Source: CAZAPG01 sp964486935 (GTDB lineage: Bacteria > Chloroflexota > Anaerolineae > 4572-78 > J111). From it: 64,000 nt of DNA. Positions 7,757-16,356 of the stretch are shown piece after piece (within the stretch, counting starts at the first letter, position 1; each line of letters opens with the position of its first letter). Under the pieces are notes generated by a model. The model saw only the letters and a program-made list of their open reading frames with translations, had not been told where the DNA came from and ran no database searches. The translations under genes were made by a program, and so were the position numbers. Location of the stretch: NCBI GenBank assembly GCA_964486935.1, contig CAZAPG010000037.1, positions 5,199 to 69,198 of the forward strand. The letters run 5' to 3'.

Positions 7757-9550
7757 GTGCCAAATAATCACTCGCGTACCCCCCAGGAAATTCAGCAAGA
7801 TTTACATCGAGAGTTAGGCCGGGCGCTTGGCGCGGGCCAAACCGGGGCGCAGGCATCAACCATGGACCGGCGGCGATATCGCCGGGTACGCTGGTTTTTT
7901 GCCAGAGCCTTTCTGCACGTTATCTGGTGGGATATTGTGCTTAACCGGCCGGTGCTGCGCTGGTTGCGCCCGTCGCCGCTGCCGCGCTGGCAAAAAATTG
8001 CACGCCGCTATCGAGACCTGGCCGTAGAACTGGGCGGCGTGTTAATTAAGCTGGGCCAGTTCCTGAGTATTCGGGTTGACATTTTGCCGCCGGAAGTTAC
8101 CGGCGAGCTGGCCGGCCTGCAAGATGAAATTCCCCCGGAGCCGCTCGACAGCATCCTGGCCCAAATTGAGGCCGATTTTGGCTGTCCCGTAGCAGAGCTG
8201 TTTGACTGGTTTGACCCCAACACGCTGGGGGCAGCCTCGCTGGCTCAGGCGCACCGGGCCAGGCTGATTACCGGCGAAGAGGTGGTGGTAAAGGTGCAGC
8301 GCCCGCGCATCGACGTGCTGGTAGAAACTGATTTGGCGGCCATTGCTCTGGCGCTGCGCTGGCTCAAGTTTTACCGGCGCGTCAGCATGCGCGTCGACCT
8401 GGACCGGCTGGCCGAAGAGTTTACCACCGTTACCCGCAACGAGCTTGATTTTAAAGCCGAAGGGCAACACGTTGAACACTTTGCCCGCGATTTTGCCGAT
8501 GACCCCGGCGTGCATGTGCCCAAAGTTTACTGGGCTTACTCGGCTGCGCGAACGCTAACTCTGGAGGATGTGGGCTATATTAAAATTGGCGATTTAGCGG
8601 CAATTGAGGCAGCCGGCATCAACCGGGCCGAGGTAGCCAAAAAATTCTACAACATCTACATGGAGCAAATTTTTGTTACAAATTTTGTTCACAGCGACCC
8701 CCACCCCGGCAATCTGTTTGTTATACCGCTGCCCCACCCCGACGAAACGCCCCGCCCCCGTTTTCATCCCGCCGAGCCGGTGCCCTACAAACCCAATCGC
8801 CCGTTTCAAATTGCGTTTGTAGATTTTGGCATGGTGGCCACCATCCCCGACCGGCTGCGGGCCGCCCTGCGAGAGTACGCCATCGGGGTGGGCACCCGCG
8901 ACGCCTACCGGATGGTAAAAGCTTACGATGACGCCGGCGTGCTGCTACCCGGCGCCAACAAAAAACGGCTGGAAGAGGCCACAGCCGATATGTTTGACCG
9001 GTTGTGGGGCGTGCGGATGGGGCAGGTGCGCGATTTAGCCTTTGACGAGGCCCAATACTTTTTGCGCGAGTACCGCGATATTGTGTACGAAGCCCCCTTT
9101 CAATTTCCGGCCGACATGCTGTTTGTTATCCGGGCGGTTGGCATTTTATCGGGCATGGCCACCAACCTTGACCCTGATTTTGACCCCTGGAGCGAGACCA
9201 TTCCCTTTGCCGAGCGTCTGGCAAAAGAGGAGTTGCGCCAGGATTGGCGCGGCTGGCTGCAAGAGGCGGTCAATTTAGGCCAACTGGCCTTAAAACTGCC
9301 TCCCCAGCTAAACCGGGTGCTCACCGAGGCCGAACGGGGCAACCTGACGCTGCAAACCTCGCTGGCCCCGGATACGCGCAAAACCATGCAACAGCTTGAG
9401 CAATCTGTCAATCGCCTGGCCTGGATGGTGGTGGCGGCGGGCCTGTTAATTTCGGGAACCAATCTGCATTTGGGGGGCAGCCGCCTGGGAGTTTGGTTAC
9501 TGGGCGCGGCGCTGGCGGCCTTTTTGTGGGGCTGGTTTAAAGGCCGTTAA
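7757..9550 (+). CDS. ABC1/UbiB/AarF-family atypical kinase
   Basis: 597 residues. It has the family's signature IKLGQFLS (the KxGQ motif, about residue 97) and AQAHRA, the lysine in VVKVQRP, the catalytic loop HSDPHPGNLF and the metal motif VDFGM. Two C-terminal membrane helices (LAWMVVAAGLLISG and WLLGAALAAFLWG) anchor it, as in UbiB. Family members are unorthodox ATPases or kinases linked to quinone or lipid biosynthesis; the substrate here is unknown. The start is GTG; the nearest ATG downstream would remove conserved N-terminal sequence. The gene is monocistronic and converges on the cyclase gene. Confidence 0.9.
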   Translation: MPNNHSRTPQEIQQDLHRELGRALGAGQTGAQASTMDRRRYRRVRWFFARAFLHVIWWDIVLNRPVLRWLRPSPLPRWQKIARRYRDLAVELGGVLIKLGQFLSIRVDILPPEVTGELAGLQDEIPPEPLDSILAQIEADFGCPVAELFDWFDPNTLGAASLAQAHRARLITGEEVVVKVQRPRIDVLVETDLAAIALALRWLKFYRRVSMRVDLDRLAEEFTTVTRNELDFKAEGQHVEHFARDFADDPGVHVPKVYWAYSAARTLTLEDVGYIKIGDLAAIEAAGINRAEVAKKFYNIYMEQIFVTNFVHSDPHPGNLFVIPLPHPDETPRPRFHPAEPVPYKPNRPFQIAFVDFGMVATIPDRLRAALREYAIGVGTRDAYRMVKAYDDAGVLLPGANKKRLEEATADMFDRLWGVRMGQVRDLAFDEAQYFLREYRDIVYEAPFQFPADMLFVIRAVGILSGMATNLDPDFDPWSETIPFAERLAKEELRQDWRGWLQEAVNLGQLALKLPPQLNRVLTEAERGNLTLQTSLAPDTRKTMQQLEQSVNRLAWMVVAAGLLISGTNLHLGGSRLGVWLLGAALAAFLWGWFKGR

Positions 9551-10650
9551 CCGGGGATGCCATAAACGTGAACCGGCCCTTTTTTGCCTTTAACCAGCAC
9601 GTCGCCAAAATCTACAAACAGTATCAGGTTTTTGGCCCGCTCTTTGGCCGGCATGGCCTCGTAACTTTGCAGGCTAACCACCTGAATCTGGTCTTTAATG
9701 CGCGGCTCCAGGGCCTGGTAAACCTCGGAACTGATAATAATATCAAAACCGGGAACGCTGCGGGTTAAATCTTGCAGCCGCGAGGCCAGGTTAACCGCAT
9801 CGCCAATAACGGTGTATTCAAACTGCTCCTCCGAACCAATAGGGCCGGCAATGACCTGGCCAATGCTAATGCCAATGCCCACCCGAATGGGCGGCAGCCC
9901 TAAATAACTCCAGCGCTGGCTCAAGCCTTCAATAGCATCTTGCAGGGCCAGCGCCGTTAACAAGGCAGATGTAGCCGACGTTGACGGCGCTTCGGGTTTG
10001 GGCGCGCCAAAGTAGGCCAAAATCGAGTCGCCGCCGTATTTGCCAATAATGCCATTGCCAATATGTACCTGGCTGGCAATGGTGGTGTAATAATCATTTA
10101 AAAAGAAGACCAGTTGCTCGGTGTTGTGGCGCTCGCTGATGGTGGTGAAATCTCTAATATCTACAAACAAAATGCTGACTTGCTGGGCAATGCCCCGAAA
10201 GTCTAACCCGCTTTCTATTAAAGATTGCCGAACTGCCGGCGACATGGTCCGGCTCAACAAATCCTGGCTGTGGTTCACATGCTCCAAATTGCCAATCATC
10301 TGGTTAAAGGCGCGGGCCAGCCGGCCAATTTCATCCGGGTAATCATCATCAATTCTTACGCTTAAATCGCCCTGAGCGGCCTGTTCGGCGGCTTTGGTAA
10401 TTTTATTAATGCGTTGGGCAATTTGTCGCGCCAGCAGCAGCCCCAAACCAACTACGGCCAAAAAAGCAATTACAATAAACAACAACAGTTCAATTGAAAA
10501 ATGGCTGTAATCTGATAAAAAAGAACCCAGGGCCAATATTAAGATTGTAACCAACAAAATAAAAGGGATGATGATTCTAAACTTTAAATCGGGGCTGAAG
10601 GATAATCTGGCAGATGTGGTCTCATTTTGCTCAAGTTGTTGTGGCGTCAT
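9547..10650 (-). CDS. Membrane-bound class III adenylate/guanylate cyclase with HAMP domain
   Basis: 367 residues from the ATG at 10650 (another ATG is at 10686). Two membrane helices near the N-terminus (FRIIIPFILLVTILILALG and ELLLFIVIAFLAVVGLGLLL) flank only a very short outside loop. A HAMP linker follows (IAQRINKITKAAEQAAQGDLSV), then a cyclase domain starting VSILFVDIRDFTTISER, with GKYGGDSILAYFG and GEQFEYTVIGDAVN-type motifs (the last reads SEEQFEYTVIGD). It should make cAMP or cGMP from cytoplasmic ATP or GTP in response to a membrane signal. Nucleotide specificity cannot be assigned. The C-terminus adds the usual 'KG K GPV.VYGI' ending. Confidence 0.9.
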   Translation of the reverse strand: MTPQQLEQNETTSARLSFSPDLKFRIIIPFILLVTILILALGSFLSDYSHFSIELLLFIVIAFLAVVGLGLLLARQIAQRINKITKAAEQAAQGDLSVRIDDDYPDEIGRLARAFNQMIGNLEHVNHSQDLLSRTMSPAVRQSLIESGLDFRGIAQQVSILFVDIRDFTTISERHNTEQLVFFLNDYYTTIASQVHIGNGIIGKYGGDSILAYFGAPKPEAPSTSATSALLTALALQDAIEGLSQRWSYLGLPPIRVGIGISIGQVIAGPIGSEEQFEYTVIGDAVNLASRLQDLTRSVPGFDIIISSEVYQALEPRIKDQIQVVSLQSYEAMPAKERAKNLILFVDFGDVLVKGKKGPVHVYGIPG

Positions 10651-10740
10651 AGAGAGGCTCTTGTGATAATTTTGCCGGGGTAGCATGTCAATGATAACAT
10701 TTGATAATGATGCAGACAAGTTGCGTTGGCAATGGCGCGT

Positions 10741-10769
10741 TTGAGGATTGTCTTCTTTTATGCTATCAT
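10741..10769 (+). promoter_or_regulatory. Sigma-70-like promoter of radical SAM gene
   Basis: TTGAGG and TATCAT are separated by 17 bases. The predicted start is about 75 bases before the ATG at 10852, which has GGGAG nine bases upstream. Confidence 0.45.
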
Positions 10770-10851
10770 GCCAAAGCCATTTTATTAAAATTATATAGTA
10801 GTTATTATCAAAAACCCGTTACCTAATTTACCTGAAAAGGGAGTTCTTTTA

Positions 10852-12819
10852 ATGCGGATTAACGAGCGCAAATTAGACCGGATTTTGGCAAACGTGCAAA
10901 AGCCGGCCCGCTATATTGGCGGCGAGTACAACAGCGTGGCCAAAAATTGGGCCGACCCCCAAATTTTAACCAAAGTGGCCCTGGTTTTTCCCGACGTGTA
11001 CGACCTGGGGATGAGCAACCTGGGGCTGGCCATTTTGTACGACCTGCTTAACAAGCGCAATGACACGCTGGCCGAGCGCGTTTACGTGCCCTGGCCCGAT
11101 ATGGAAGCCGAAATGCGCTCTGCCGGCATACCGCTGTACGCTCTGGAAAGTTACCGCACCCTGGATGAGTTTGATTTGATTGGCATCAGCCTGCCTTATG
11201 AACAACTTTACACTAACGTACTAACCATGTTAGACATGGCCGGCCTGCCGCTACTGAGCCTGGAGCGCGACGCCTCGTATCCGCTTGTTTGCGCCGGCGG
11301 TAACGCCGTGTTCAACCCCGAACCTATGGCCGATTTTATTGATTTTTTTGTCATGGGCGAAGGCGAGGATGTGATTATTGAAATCATCGAGGCTATGCGC
11401 CAGGTTGAGCATAAGGATCGTGACACCCAACTGCGGCGGCTGGCTCAAATTCCGGGCATCTACGTGCCGCGCTTTTACGCGTTTAGCTACTACCAGGAAG
11501 ATGGCACTATCTCAAATGTGGAGCCGCTGGTAGAAGAGGCCGAGCCGCACATTGTCAAGCGCATTACCCCTTTGATGCCGCCGCCCGTTACCAAATTTAT
11601 TGTGCCTTTTGTGGATGTGGTTTTCAACCGGGCTTCTATTGAAATTCAACGGGGTTGCACCCGGGGGTGCCGCTTTTGCCAGGCCGGAATGATTTTTAGG
11701 CCCGTGCGCGAACGGTCGCTGGAAGAGCTGGTTGAAACAGTGGATAAAATTGTGCGGGATACCGGCCACGAGGAAATTGGCCTGCTGTCGCTTAGCAGCA
11801 GCGACTATACCCAGATTGGGCCGCTGGTGCAGGCCATCTCTCAAAAGTATGGCGAGCAGGCGCTCAACATCTCGCTGCCCAGCCTGCGGATTGAGTCGTT
11901 CTCTGCCGATTTGATGGAGATGTTGCAGGGCAGTCGCAAGGGCAGTTTCACCTTTGCGCCCGAAGCCGCCACCGACCGCATGCGCAACGTCATCAACAAA
12001 TATATCAGCACCGAAGATTTGCTTCAAACCGCCGGGGAGGTTTACAGCCGGGGCTGGCGGCTGATTAAGCTCTATTTTATGATTGACCAGCCCACCGAAA
12101 CCGATGAGGACGTGGTGGCCATTGCCAAACTGGCCAAACGCGTTTTGGAAATTGGCAAAAAGTATCACGGCGGCAGGGCCAGGGTGCGGGTGGGGGTCAG
12201 CACGTTTGTGCCCAAACCGCACACGCCGTTTCAATGGGCGCCGCTGGTTGATTTGGATGAAATTCGGCGCAAGCAAGAGTTGATGCGCCAGGAATTTGGC
12301 CGCGCGCGGGGCATCATCTTTAACTGGAACGAACCGGAAGAAAGTTTTATGGAGGCGTTTCTCTCTCGTGGCGACCGCCGGCTGGGGCCGGTTATCAAAA
12401 CGGCCTGGGAGAAGGGGGCCAGGTTCGATGCCTGGAACGAATGGCATCGCCCTGCTGCCTGGCGAGAAGCGTTTGCCGGGCATGGGCTGGACCCGGCCTG
12501 GTACGCTCACCGGGCGCGTCCGGCCGATGAGATTTTTGCCTGGGACCACATTAACGCCGGCGTTGAAAAACGCTGGCTGTTAATGGACTGGTATGCCGCC
12601 GAAAAAGGCGAAACCAAGGTGGATTGCCGCGAACATTGCTACCATTGCGGCATTCTGACTGCCTTTAAGGGGCTGCGGGCCAACACGCCGCCTCCGGCCT
12701 GGGAGTGCCCGCCCATTCGCAACCCGCGCTGGCAAAAGCTGGCCGACGAAGGCCAGGTAATTGGCCTGACCCAGGTAGTCAAAGAAAATATGACCCGAAG
12801 CCGCGTGCCGGAGAAGTGA
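10852..12819 (+). CDS. TIGR03960-family B12-binding-like radical SAM protein
   Basis: 655 residues. The N-terminal 220 residues resemble a B12-binding fold (ALVFPDVYDLGMSNLG, DLIGISLPYEQ, CAGGNAVFNPEP). The radical SAM cluster motif CTRGCRFCQAG lies at about residues 270-280. The C-terminal part has a Cys/His cluster (CREHCYHCGIL) close to the end. Proteins of this family are widespread in Chloroflexota and Firmicutes, and their reaction is not established. A partner of the TIGR03936 type, often fused or adjacent, is not in view. Confidence 0.85.
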   Translation: MRINERKLDRILANVQKPARYIGGEYNSVAKNWADPQILTKVALVFPDVYDLGMSNLGLAILYDLLNKRNDTLAERVYVPWPDMEAEMRSAGIPLYALESYRTLDEFDLIGISLPYEQLYTNVLTMLDMAGLPLLSLERDASYPLVCAGGNAVFNPEPMADFIDFFVMGEGEDVIIEIIEAMRQVEHKDRDTQLRRLAQIPGIYVPRFYAFSYYQEDGTISNVEPLVEEAEPHIVKRITPLMPPPVTKFIVPFVDVVFNRASIEIQRGCTRGCRFCQAGMIFRPVRERSLEELVETVDKIVRDTGHEEIGLLSLSSSDYTQIGPLVQAISQKYGEQALNISLPSLRIESFSADLMEMLQGSRKGSFTFAPEAATDRMRNVINKYISTEDLLQTAGEVYSRGWRLIKLYFMIDQPTETDEDVVAIAKLAKRVLEIGKKYHGGRARVRVGVSTFVPKPHTPFQWAPLVDLDEIRRKQELMRQEFGRARGIIFNWNEPEESFMEAFLSRGDRRLGPVIKTAWEKGARFDAWNEWHRPAAWREAFAGHGLDPAWYAHRARPADEIFAWDHINAGVEKRWLLMDWYAAEKGETKVDCREHCYHCGILTAFKGLRANTPPPAWECPPIRNPRWQKLADEGQVIGLTQVVKENMTRSRVPEK

Positions 12820-12821
12820 GG

Positions 12822-13448
12822 CTAAACCATTGCGGCTTCTGCTTCAAGTTCGGGTTCCGGGTCAACCTCGGCTTCTTCAATTTCTTCCCAGCTTTCAAAA
12901 TCTTCTTCCCGGTCCTCAGAGCCAAAGCGGGTATCTATGATGCGGCTGTAGTAGTACTCCTCAAAAAATTCCTCGACTGCCTTTTCTCCGATGAGTACAG
13001 CGTTTTCCCATTCTTTTCTAAATTCTATGGCTAATCGTTTGGCTTCCTGCTCGCCATATCTATCGACGTTAAACGTTTTATGCCACCGCTTCTGCCCCGC
13101 CGGCCCGCCGGGGATAAAGGCGCACCAGTAGCCTACCAGCCGTTCTTTATCCCAGCGGTGGGCATACTCGGTGTAATAGACGCCGGTGATGCCGCTGGTG
13201 TTATGTCCCATTAGCCTGCCCCTGTGAAATGGTTTGTTAGGTTGAGGGTCTGCTCTGGCTTCGGGGTGGTCTTTTAAATATTGTTCCAGATATTCTTCGG
13301 CAGCAACTAACGCTTTGCCTTTGCTGCCGTAAACATTATCGCTAAATAATTTGGAATGATACCCTCTTTTCCCTCCGGCCCGCGCTTGCCAGCCATGCGT
13401 TCCCTTGGTTGAGTTTTTTGGCTTATCAATTCTGACAATGCAACCCAT
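12822..13448 (-). CDS. AP2-domain-like DNA-binding protein
   Basis: 208 residues. Residues about 75-140 fit the bacterial AP2/ERF-like pattern: SGITGVYYTEY, then a WCAFIPG strand, KRWHKTFNVDRYGEQEAKRLAIEFRKEW. A more diverged copy seems to occupy residues 1-57 (GTHGWQARAG, YHSKLFSDN, KALVAAEEYLEQYL). The C-terminal tail is very acidic (EDREEDFESWEEIEEAEVDPE). AP2-like domains in bacteria are known from homing endonucleases and stand-alone DNA binders; no nuclease motif is visible here. The ATG has GGGAGG six bases upstream. It converges on the radical SAM gene with two bases between them. Confidence 0.6.
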   Translation of the reverse strand: MGCIVRIDKPKNSTKGTHGWQARAGGKRGYHSKLFSDNVYGSKGKALVAAEEYLEQYLKDHPEARADPQPNKPFHRGRLMGHNTSGITGVYYTEYAHRWDKERLVGYWCAFIPGGPAGQKRWHKTFNVDRYGEQEAKRLAIEFRKEWENAVLIGEKAVEEFFEEYYYSRIIDTRFGSEDREEDFESWEEIEEAEVDPEPELEAEAAMV

Positions 13449-13755
13449 AGTTTCCTCCCTGTATGATAATTATAATTGCTGCTGACTAACGGCTCTGTTT
13501 ACTGGCGGTTATTATTTTACCTCATTTAATGGAGTTATGAAAATTTTACCGTGACTATTGATAACTTATGAAACAAAAGTTACATTATTCATTCAGCTAA
13601 CAACCGGCGCAGCTAACTAACGTGGTATATTAAGTGGACATTCGATTTAAGGTTGACCTACAGCAGAGCAGGTAGCGGCTTTGCAGGGGTTTAAGGGGTA
13701 ACGGCAACACAATACGTTGTTTATACTGCACATTTGCCTTGAGCGCGAAAATTGC
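13449..13755. other. Intergenic region without a recognisable gene
   Basis: About 307 AT-richer bases lie between the AP2-like gene and the MFS gene. On the minus strand, TATAAT about 30 bases before the AP2-like start may be its -10. I see no tRNA, no coding pattern and no strong hairpin in the rest. Confidence 0.5.
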
Positions 13756-14922
13756 CTATTGCGCGTCTGCGGGAGCGGGCAGGGTTACTTTGCGGTTCAA
13801 AGGCGTTATGAACCAGACCGGTAAAATTCCGGCCAGGGCCAGGATTGCCGCCAGCAAAAACAGGCCGGTCAAACCAAACCATTGAAACACCGGAGCCAAA
13901 ATCCACGCGCCCAGGCCAATGCCCAAATCAAACCCCAAATAAAACACGGCGCTGGCGCGCCCCCGTTCAGCCGCCGATACATTTTCAACGTGGATGGCAA
14001 TTAACAGGGGGTGTAAAATTCCGCCGCCAACGGCAATAAATATGGTGGCGGCCAGTAGTTGCCACTGCGCGGCAGCAAAAGCCAGGCCACTCAACCCCAG
14101 CGCCGTTAGCAAAAATGAAATTATCATCGTAGCGGTCTGGTTAGCGCGGTCCAGCAGCCGTCCGGTGGCCAACCGGGTCAAAATAATGCTAACACCATAC
14201 ACGGTATAAACCAGGCCGGCCAGCCCCAACGAGCGCCGCTCTACCAGCAGAGGCAAAAATTGAAAGAACGCGCCAAACCCCACCCCAAATAATACGGCAG
14301 CAGCCAGCGGGAACTGTAATTTCCTGAACACTACCAGCAAATTGCCCCAGTTGAAGGTTTGTTTTTGCAGCGGCGTTTGCGGGCGTACCCGCAGCGCCAG
14401 CCCCCCGCCAATGAGCGCCAGTATGCCCGACAACCAAAACGCGCCGGCCAGGGTCAGGCTATCCAGCATGGCGTTGACGGTGGCCGGAGTCAGCGTCATG
14501 GCTACGTTGGCTGCCGTGCCAAACAGAGCCAGCGCCGAGGCCCGCTTTTGAGGCGCGGCCAGGTCGGAGATGAGGGCGGTAGCGGCAGTAGTAAAAGTTA
14601 CATAGCCCGCGGCCTGCAACATGCGCAGGCCAAACAACAACACCGGCTGGGTAGTCAAACTGACCCCGACCGCGCCCACTACCAGCGCGCCGGTGCCAAA
14701 CAGCATTACCTTTTGACGCCCCCAGCTATCGGCCAGCACGCCGGCCAGGGGCCGCACCAGCAGCGAGGTGACGCCCAGCGCGCCCAGCACCACGCCTACC
14801 TGCCAGTCGGGCAAACCCACCCCGGTTAAATAGAGCGGCAGCGGTATCATCAGGGTGTAAAAGGCGGCAAAAAAGAGCAGGGTTGCCGTCCAGATTGTCC
14901 AGTAGCCTTTGGCCATTTTCAT
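13756..14922 (-). CDS. MFS efflux transporter of the arsenic-type operon
   Basis: 388 residues with about 12 membrane helices. The MFS loop motif GVLADSWGRQKVM lies between helices 2 and 3, and GRLLDRANQT is its counterpart in the second half. It starts at an ATG that overlaps the stop of the acetyltransferase gene by one base, so it is translationally coupled to it. It is the last of four tightly packed genes, and the context suggests export of an arsenical or of its acetylated product. From sequence alone it is only a drug-type MFS permease. Confidence 0.75.
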   Translation of the reverse strand: MKMAKGYWTIWTATLLFFAAFYTLMIPLPLYLTGVGLPDWQVGVVLGALGVTSLLVRPLAGVLADSWGRQKVMLFGTGALVVGAVGVSLTTQPVLLFGLRMLQAAGYVTFTTAATALISDLAAPQKRASALALFGTAANVAMTLTPATVNAMLDSLTLAGAFWLSGILALIGGGLALRVRPQTPLQKQTFNWGNLLVVFRKLQFPLAAAVLFGVGFGAFFQFLPLLVERRSLGLAGLVYTVYGVSIILTRLATGRLLDRANQTATMIISFLLTALGLSGLAFAAAQWQLLAATIFIAVGGGILHPLLIAIHVENVSAAERGRASAVFYLGFDLGIGLGAWILAPVFQWFGLTGLFLLAAILALAGILPVWFITPLNRKVTLPAPADAQ

Positions 14923-15374
14923 CAGCGTAACGGCAGCGCCATTGCCAGGGCGCTCTCCGGGCAGGCCGAGGTAAATTCTACCGAATTTTTGACCGCAGCC
15001 GGTATCTGCGTCCGGTTAATGGGCTGAAAGCCAAATTTGGGAAAGAAACCGGCGGCAGTTTCAGTGAGCAGGTAAATATGGCCGACGCCCTGCTGGCGGG
15101 CCAGCTTTAAGGCCGCCTGGGTTAACTGCTGCCCCAACCCCTGCCCCCGATATGATTCCGCCACCGCCACCGACCGGAGCAGGGCCGACGCGCCGTAAAA
15201 CTCCAGCGCCGCGCAGCCGATAATTTCTTGCCCGTTTCTGGCAACCAATGTTGTAGCCAGGTGCCCGGCCAAACCATCCGGCGGCAGGTTGTTTTTAGCA
15301 AGCAACTTCAATATTGCCTGAAGATTGGCCTGAGTGGCCGGTTGAATATTGTAGTTAGTTTGTGTCTTGACCAT
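14922..15374 (-). CDS. ArsN2-like GNAT acetyltransferase
   Basis: 150 residues with the fold of GCN5-type acetyltransferases. The acetyl-CoA loop is SYRGQGLGQQLTQAAL, preceded by the strand ALLRSVAV and followed by IYLLTETAAGFFPKFGFQ, a pattern typical of proteins annotated as arsenic-resistance acetyltransferase ArsN2. The ATG at 15374 is chosen because the longer frame would overlap arsR. The next gene overlaps its stop by one base. It probably N-acetylates an amine-bearing toxic compound; the substrate is not known. Confidence 0.65.
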   Translation of the reverse strand: MVKTQTNYNIQPATQANLQAILKLLAKNNLPPDGLAGHLATTLVARNGQEIIGCAALEFYGASALLRSVAVAESYRGQGLGQQLTQAALKLARQQGVGHIYLLTETAAGFFPKFGFQPINRTQIPAAVKNSVEFTSACPESALAMALPLR

Positions 15375-15384
15375 TTTGCCCTTG

Positions 15385-15696
15385 TTAAATTTCTGACAGC
15401 AGGCTGATGTACTGCCGCAGCCTGTCGCGGTTAATGTAATAAATGGTAAACTTATCCTGCTTTTCGGTTTGCAGCAGGCCGGCTTTGACCAGCTTTTTGA
15501 CATGCTGCGAGATGGTAGCCTGCGAGTAGTCCAAAAACTGCACCAGGTCACTGTTGCAAACATCGTTGCGAACGGCGTTTTTGCCGGCCACGTATTGCAA
15601 AATGGCTACCCTGGCCGGGTGCGAGAGCGCATCGGCTATTTTGGCTAAAAGCAGGGTGTCATCTAAAGTTGGATGAACTGTTTTTCTAATTCTCAT
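15385..15696 (-). CDS. arsR: ArsR-family winged-helix repressor
   Basis: 103 residues with a winged helix-turn-helix. ALSHPARVAILQYV is the usual first helix pair and DYSQATISQHVKKLVKAGLLQ the recognition region. The classical ELCVCDL metal site of ArsR is not intact: the region reads VCNSDLVQFL, with a single cysteine. Another thiol (CNSD only) is not seen nearby, so the sensing mode may differ from E. coli ArsR. The gene starts directly after the ArsN1 stop. It is expected to bind the operator at 16228-16250 and repress its own operon. Confidence 0.8.
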   Translation of the reverse strand: MRIRKTVHPTLDDTLLLAKIADALSHPARVAILQYVAGKNAVRNDVCNSDLVQFLDYSQATISQHVKKLVKAGLLQTEKQDKFTIYYINRDRLRQYISLLSEI

Positions 15697-16188
15697 TTAG
15701 ACGCCCACTATCCTGCTTCGTCTTTCCAGCAGCGCCACGTCGCGCCAGTGGTTGTCCATTTTACCCAGCTTTTCGCGGAGGCCCACCACCCGAAAACCGC
15801 ATTTTTGGTGCAGCTCGATACTCGCAACATTTTCGGGAAAAATACCGGCCTGGAGGGTCCAAAAGCCGGCTTTTTCTGACTCTTCAACCAGGGCCGTCAG
15901 CAGCTTTTTGCCGACTCCCTGGCCCCGGCGGCTGTTGGCAATGTAAATGCTTACTTCGGCCACGCCGGCATACACCCGCCGGTTTGAAACAGGAGTGAGC
16001 GCGGCCCAGCCAACCACCGTGGCCTCATCCTCGGCTACCAGGCGGCACGCTTTGAGGGTGCTGCTATCCCATTCCTCCCAATCTTTGGCTTTTTCCTGAA
16101 ACGTGGCGTTTTTAGTTTCGATGCCCTGCCGGTAGATGTCTCTCACGGCAGGCCAGTCGCCTGGCTGAAAAGGGCGAATTTTAAGCAT
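15697..16188 (-). CDS. ArsN1/phosphinothricin-type N-acetyltransferase
   Basis: 163 residues of the GNAT fold. IRPFQPGDWPAVRDIYRQGI, ATFQEKAKDWEEWD, GWAALTPVSNRRVYAGVAEVSIYI, the acetyl-CoA loop SRRGQGVGKKLL, and IELHQKCGFRVVGLREKLG with MDNHWRDVALLERRS match the phosphinothricin acetyltransferase family. That family includes ArsN1, which acetylates the arsenic-containing antibiotic arsinothricin. Co-operonic arsR supports the arsenical reading. The ATG at 16188 is preferred over TTG at 16197; GGAG precedes it closely. Confidence 0.75.
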   Translation of the reverse strand: MLKIRPFQPGDWPAVRDIYRQGIETKNATFQEKAKDWEEWDSSTLKACRLVAEDEATVVGWAALTPVSNRRVYAGVAEVSIYIANSRRGQGVGKKLLTALVEESEKAGFWTLQAGIFPENVASIELHQKCGFRVVGLREKLGKMDNHWRDVALLERRSRIVGV

Positions 16189-16213
16189 TATCTCCAACCG
16201 TAAGTATCATCGC

Positions 16214-16250
16214 ATCATACTCCCATCATCGTATATTGTCAATAGGCGAT
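16214..16250 (-). promoter_or_regulatory. Promoter and putative ArsR operator of the arsenic-type operon
   Basis: Read on the minus strand, TTGACA (16242-16237) and TATGAT (16219-16214) are separated by exactly 17 bases, a near-perfect sigma-70 promoter. An imperfect palindrome, ATCGTATATT-GTC-AATAGGCGAT at 16228-16250, with the exact core TATTGTCAATA, overlaps the -35 box. A repressor bound there would block polymerase. The predicted start leaves a leader of about 20 bases. Confidence 0.7.
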
Positions 16251-16288
16251 ATGTCTGGTCAACAATTGTAAAGTTGTCAAACATGTAG

Positions 16289-16351
16289 GGGCGAGGGAGG
16301 TCGAAGCGATAGCTATCTGTATCGAGAAGGCCCTTTCGACCTGCCTCACCC
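16289..16351. terminator. Long stem-loop downstream of hpt
   Basis: The arms GGGcGAGGgAGGTCGAA and TTCGACCTgCCTCaCCC pair over about 15 of 17 positions around a 29-base loop. It lies between the end of hpt and the arsenic-type promoter. There is no T run, so it is either a mRNA 3' end structure or a dispersed repeat. Confidence 0.4.
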
Positions 16352-16356
16352 GTTAT

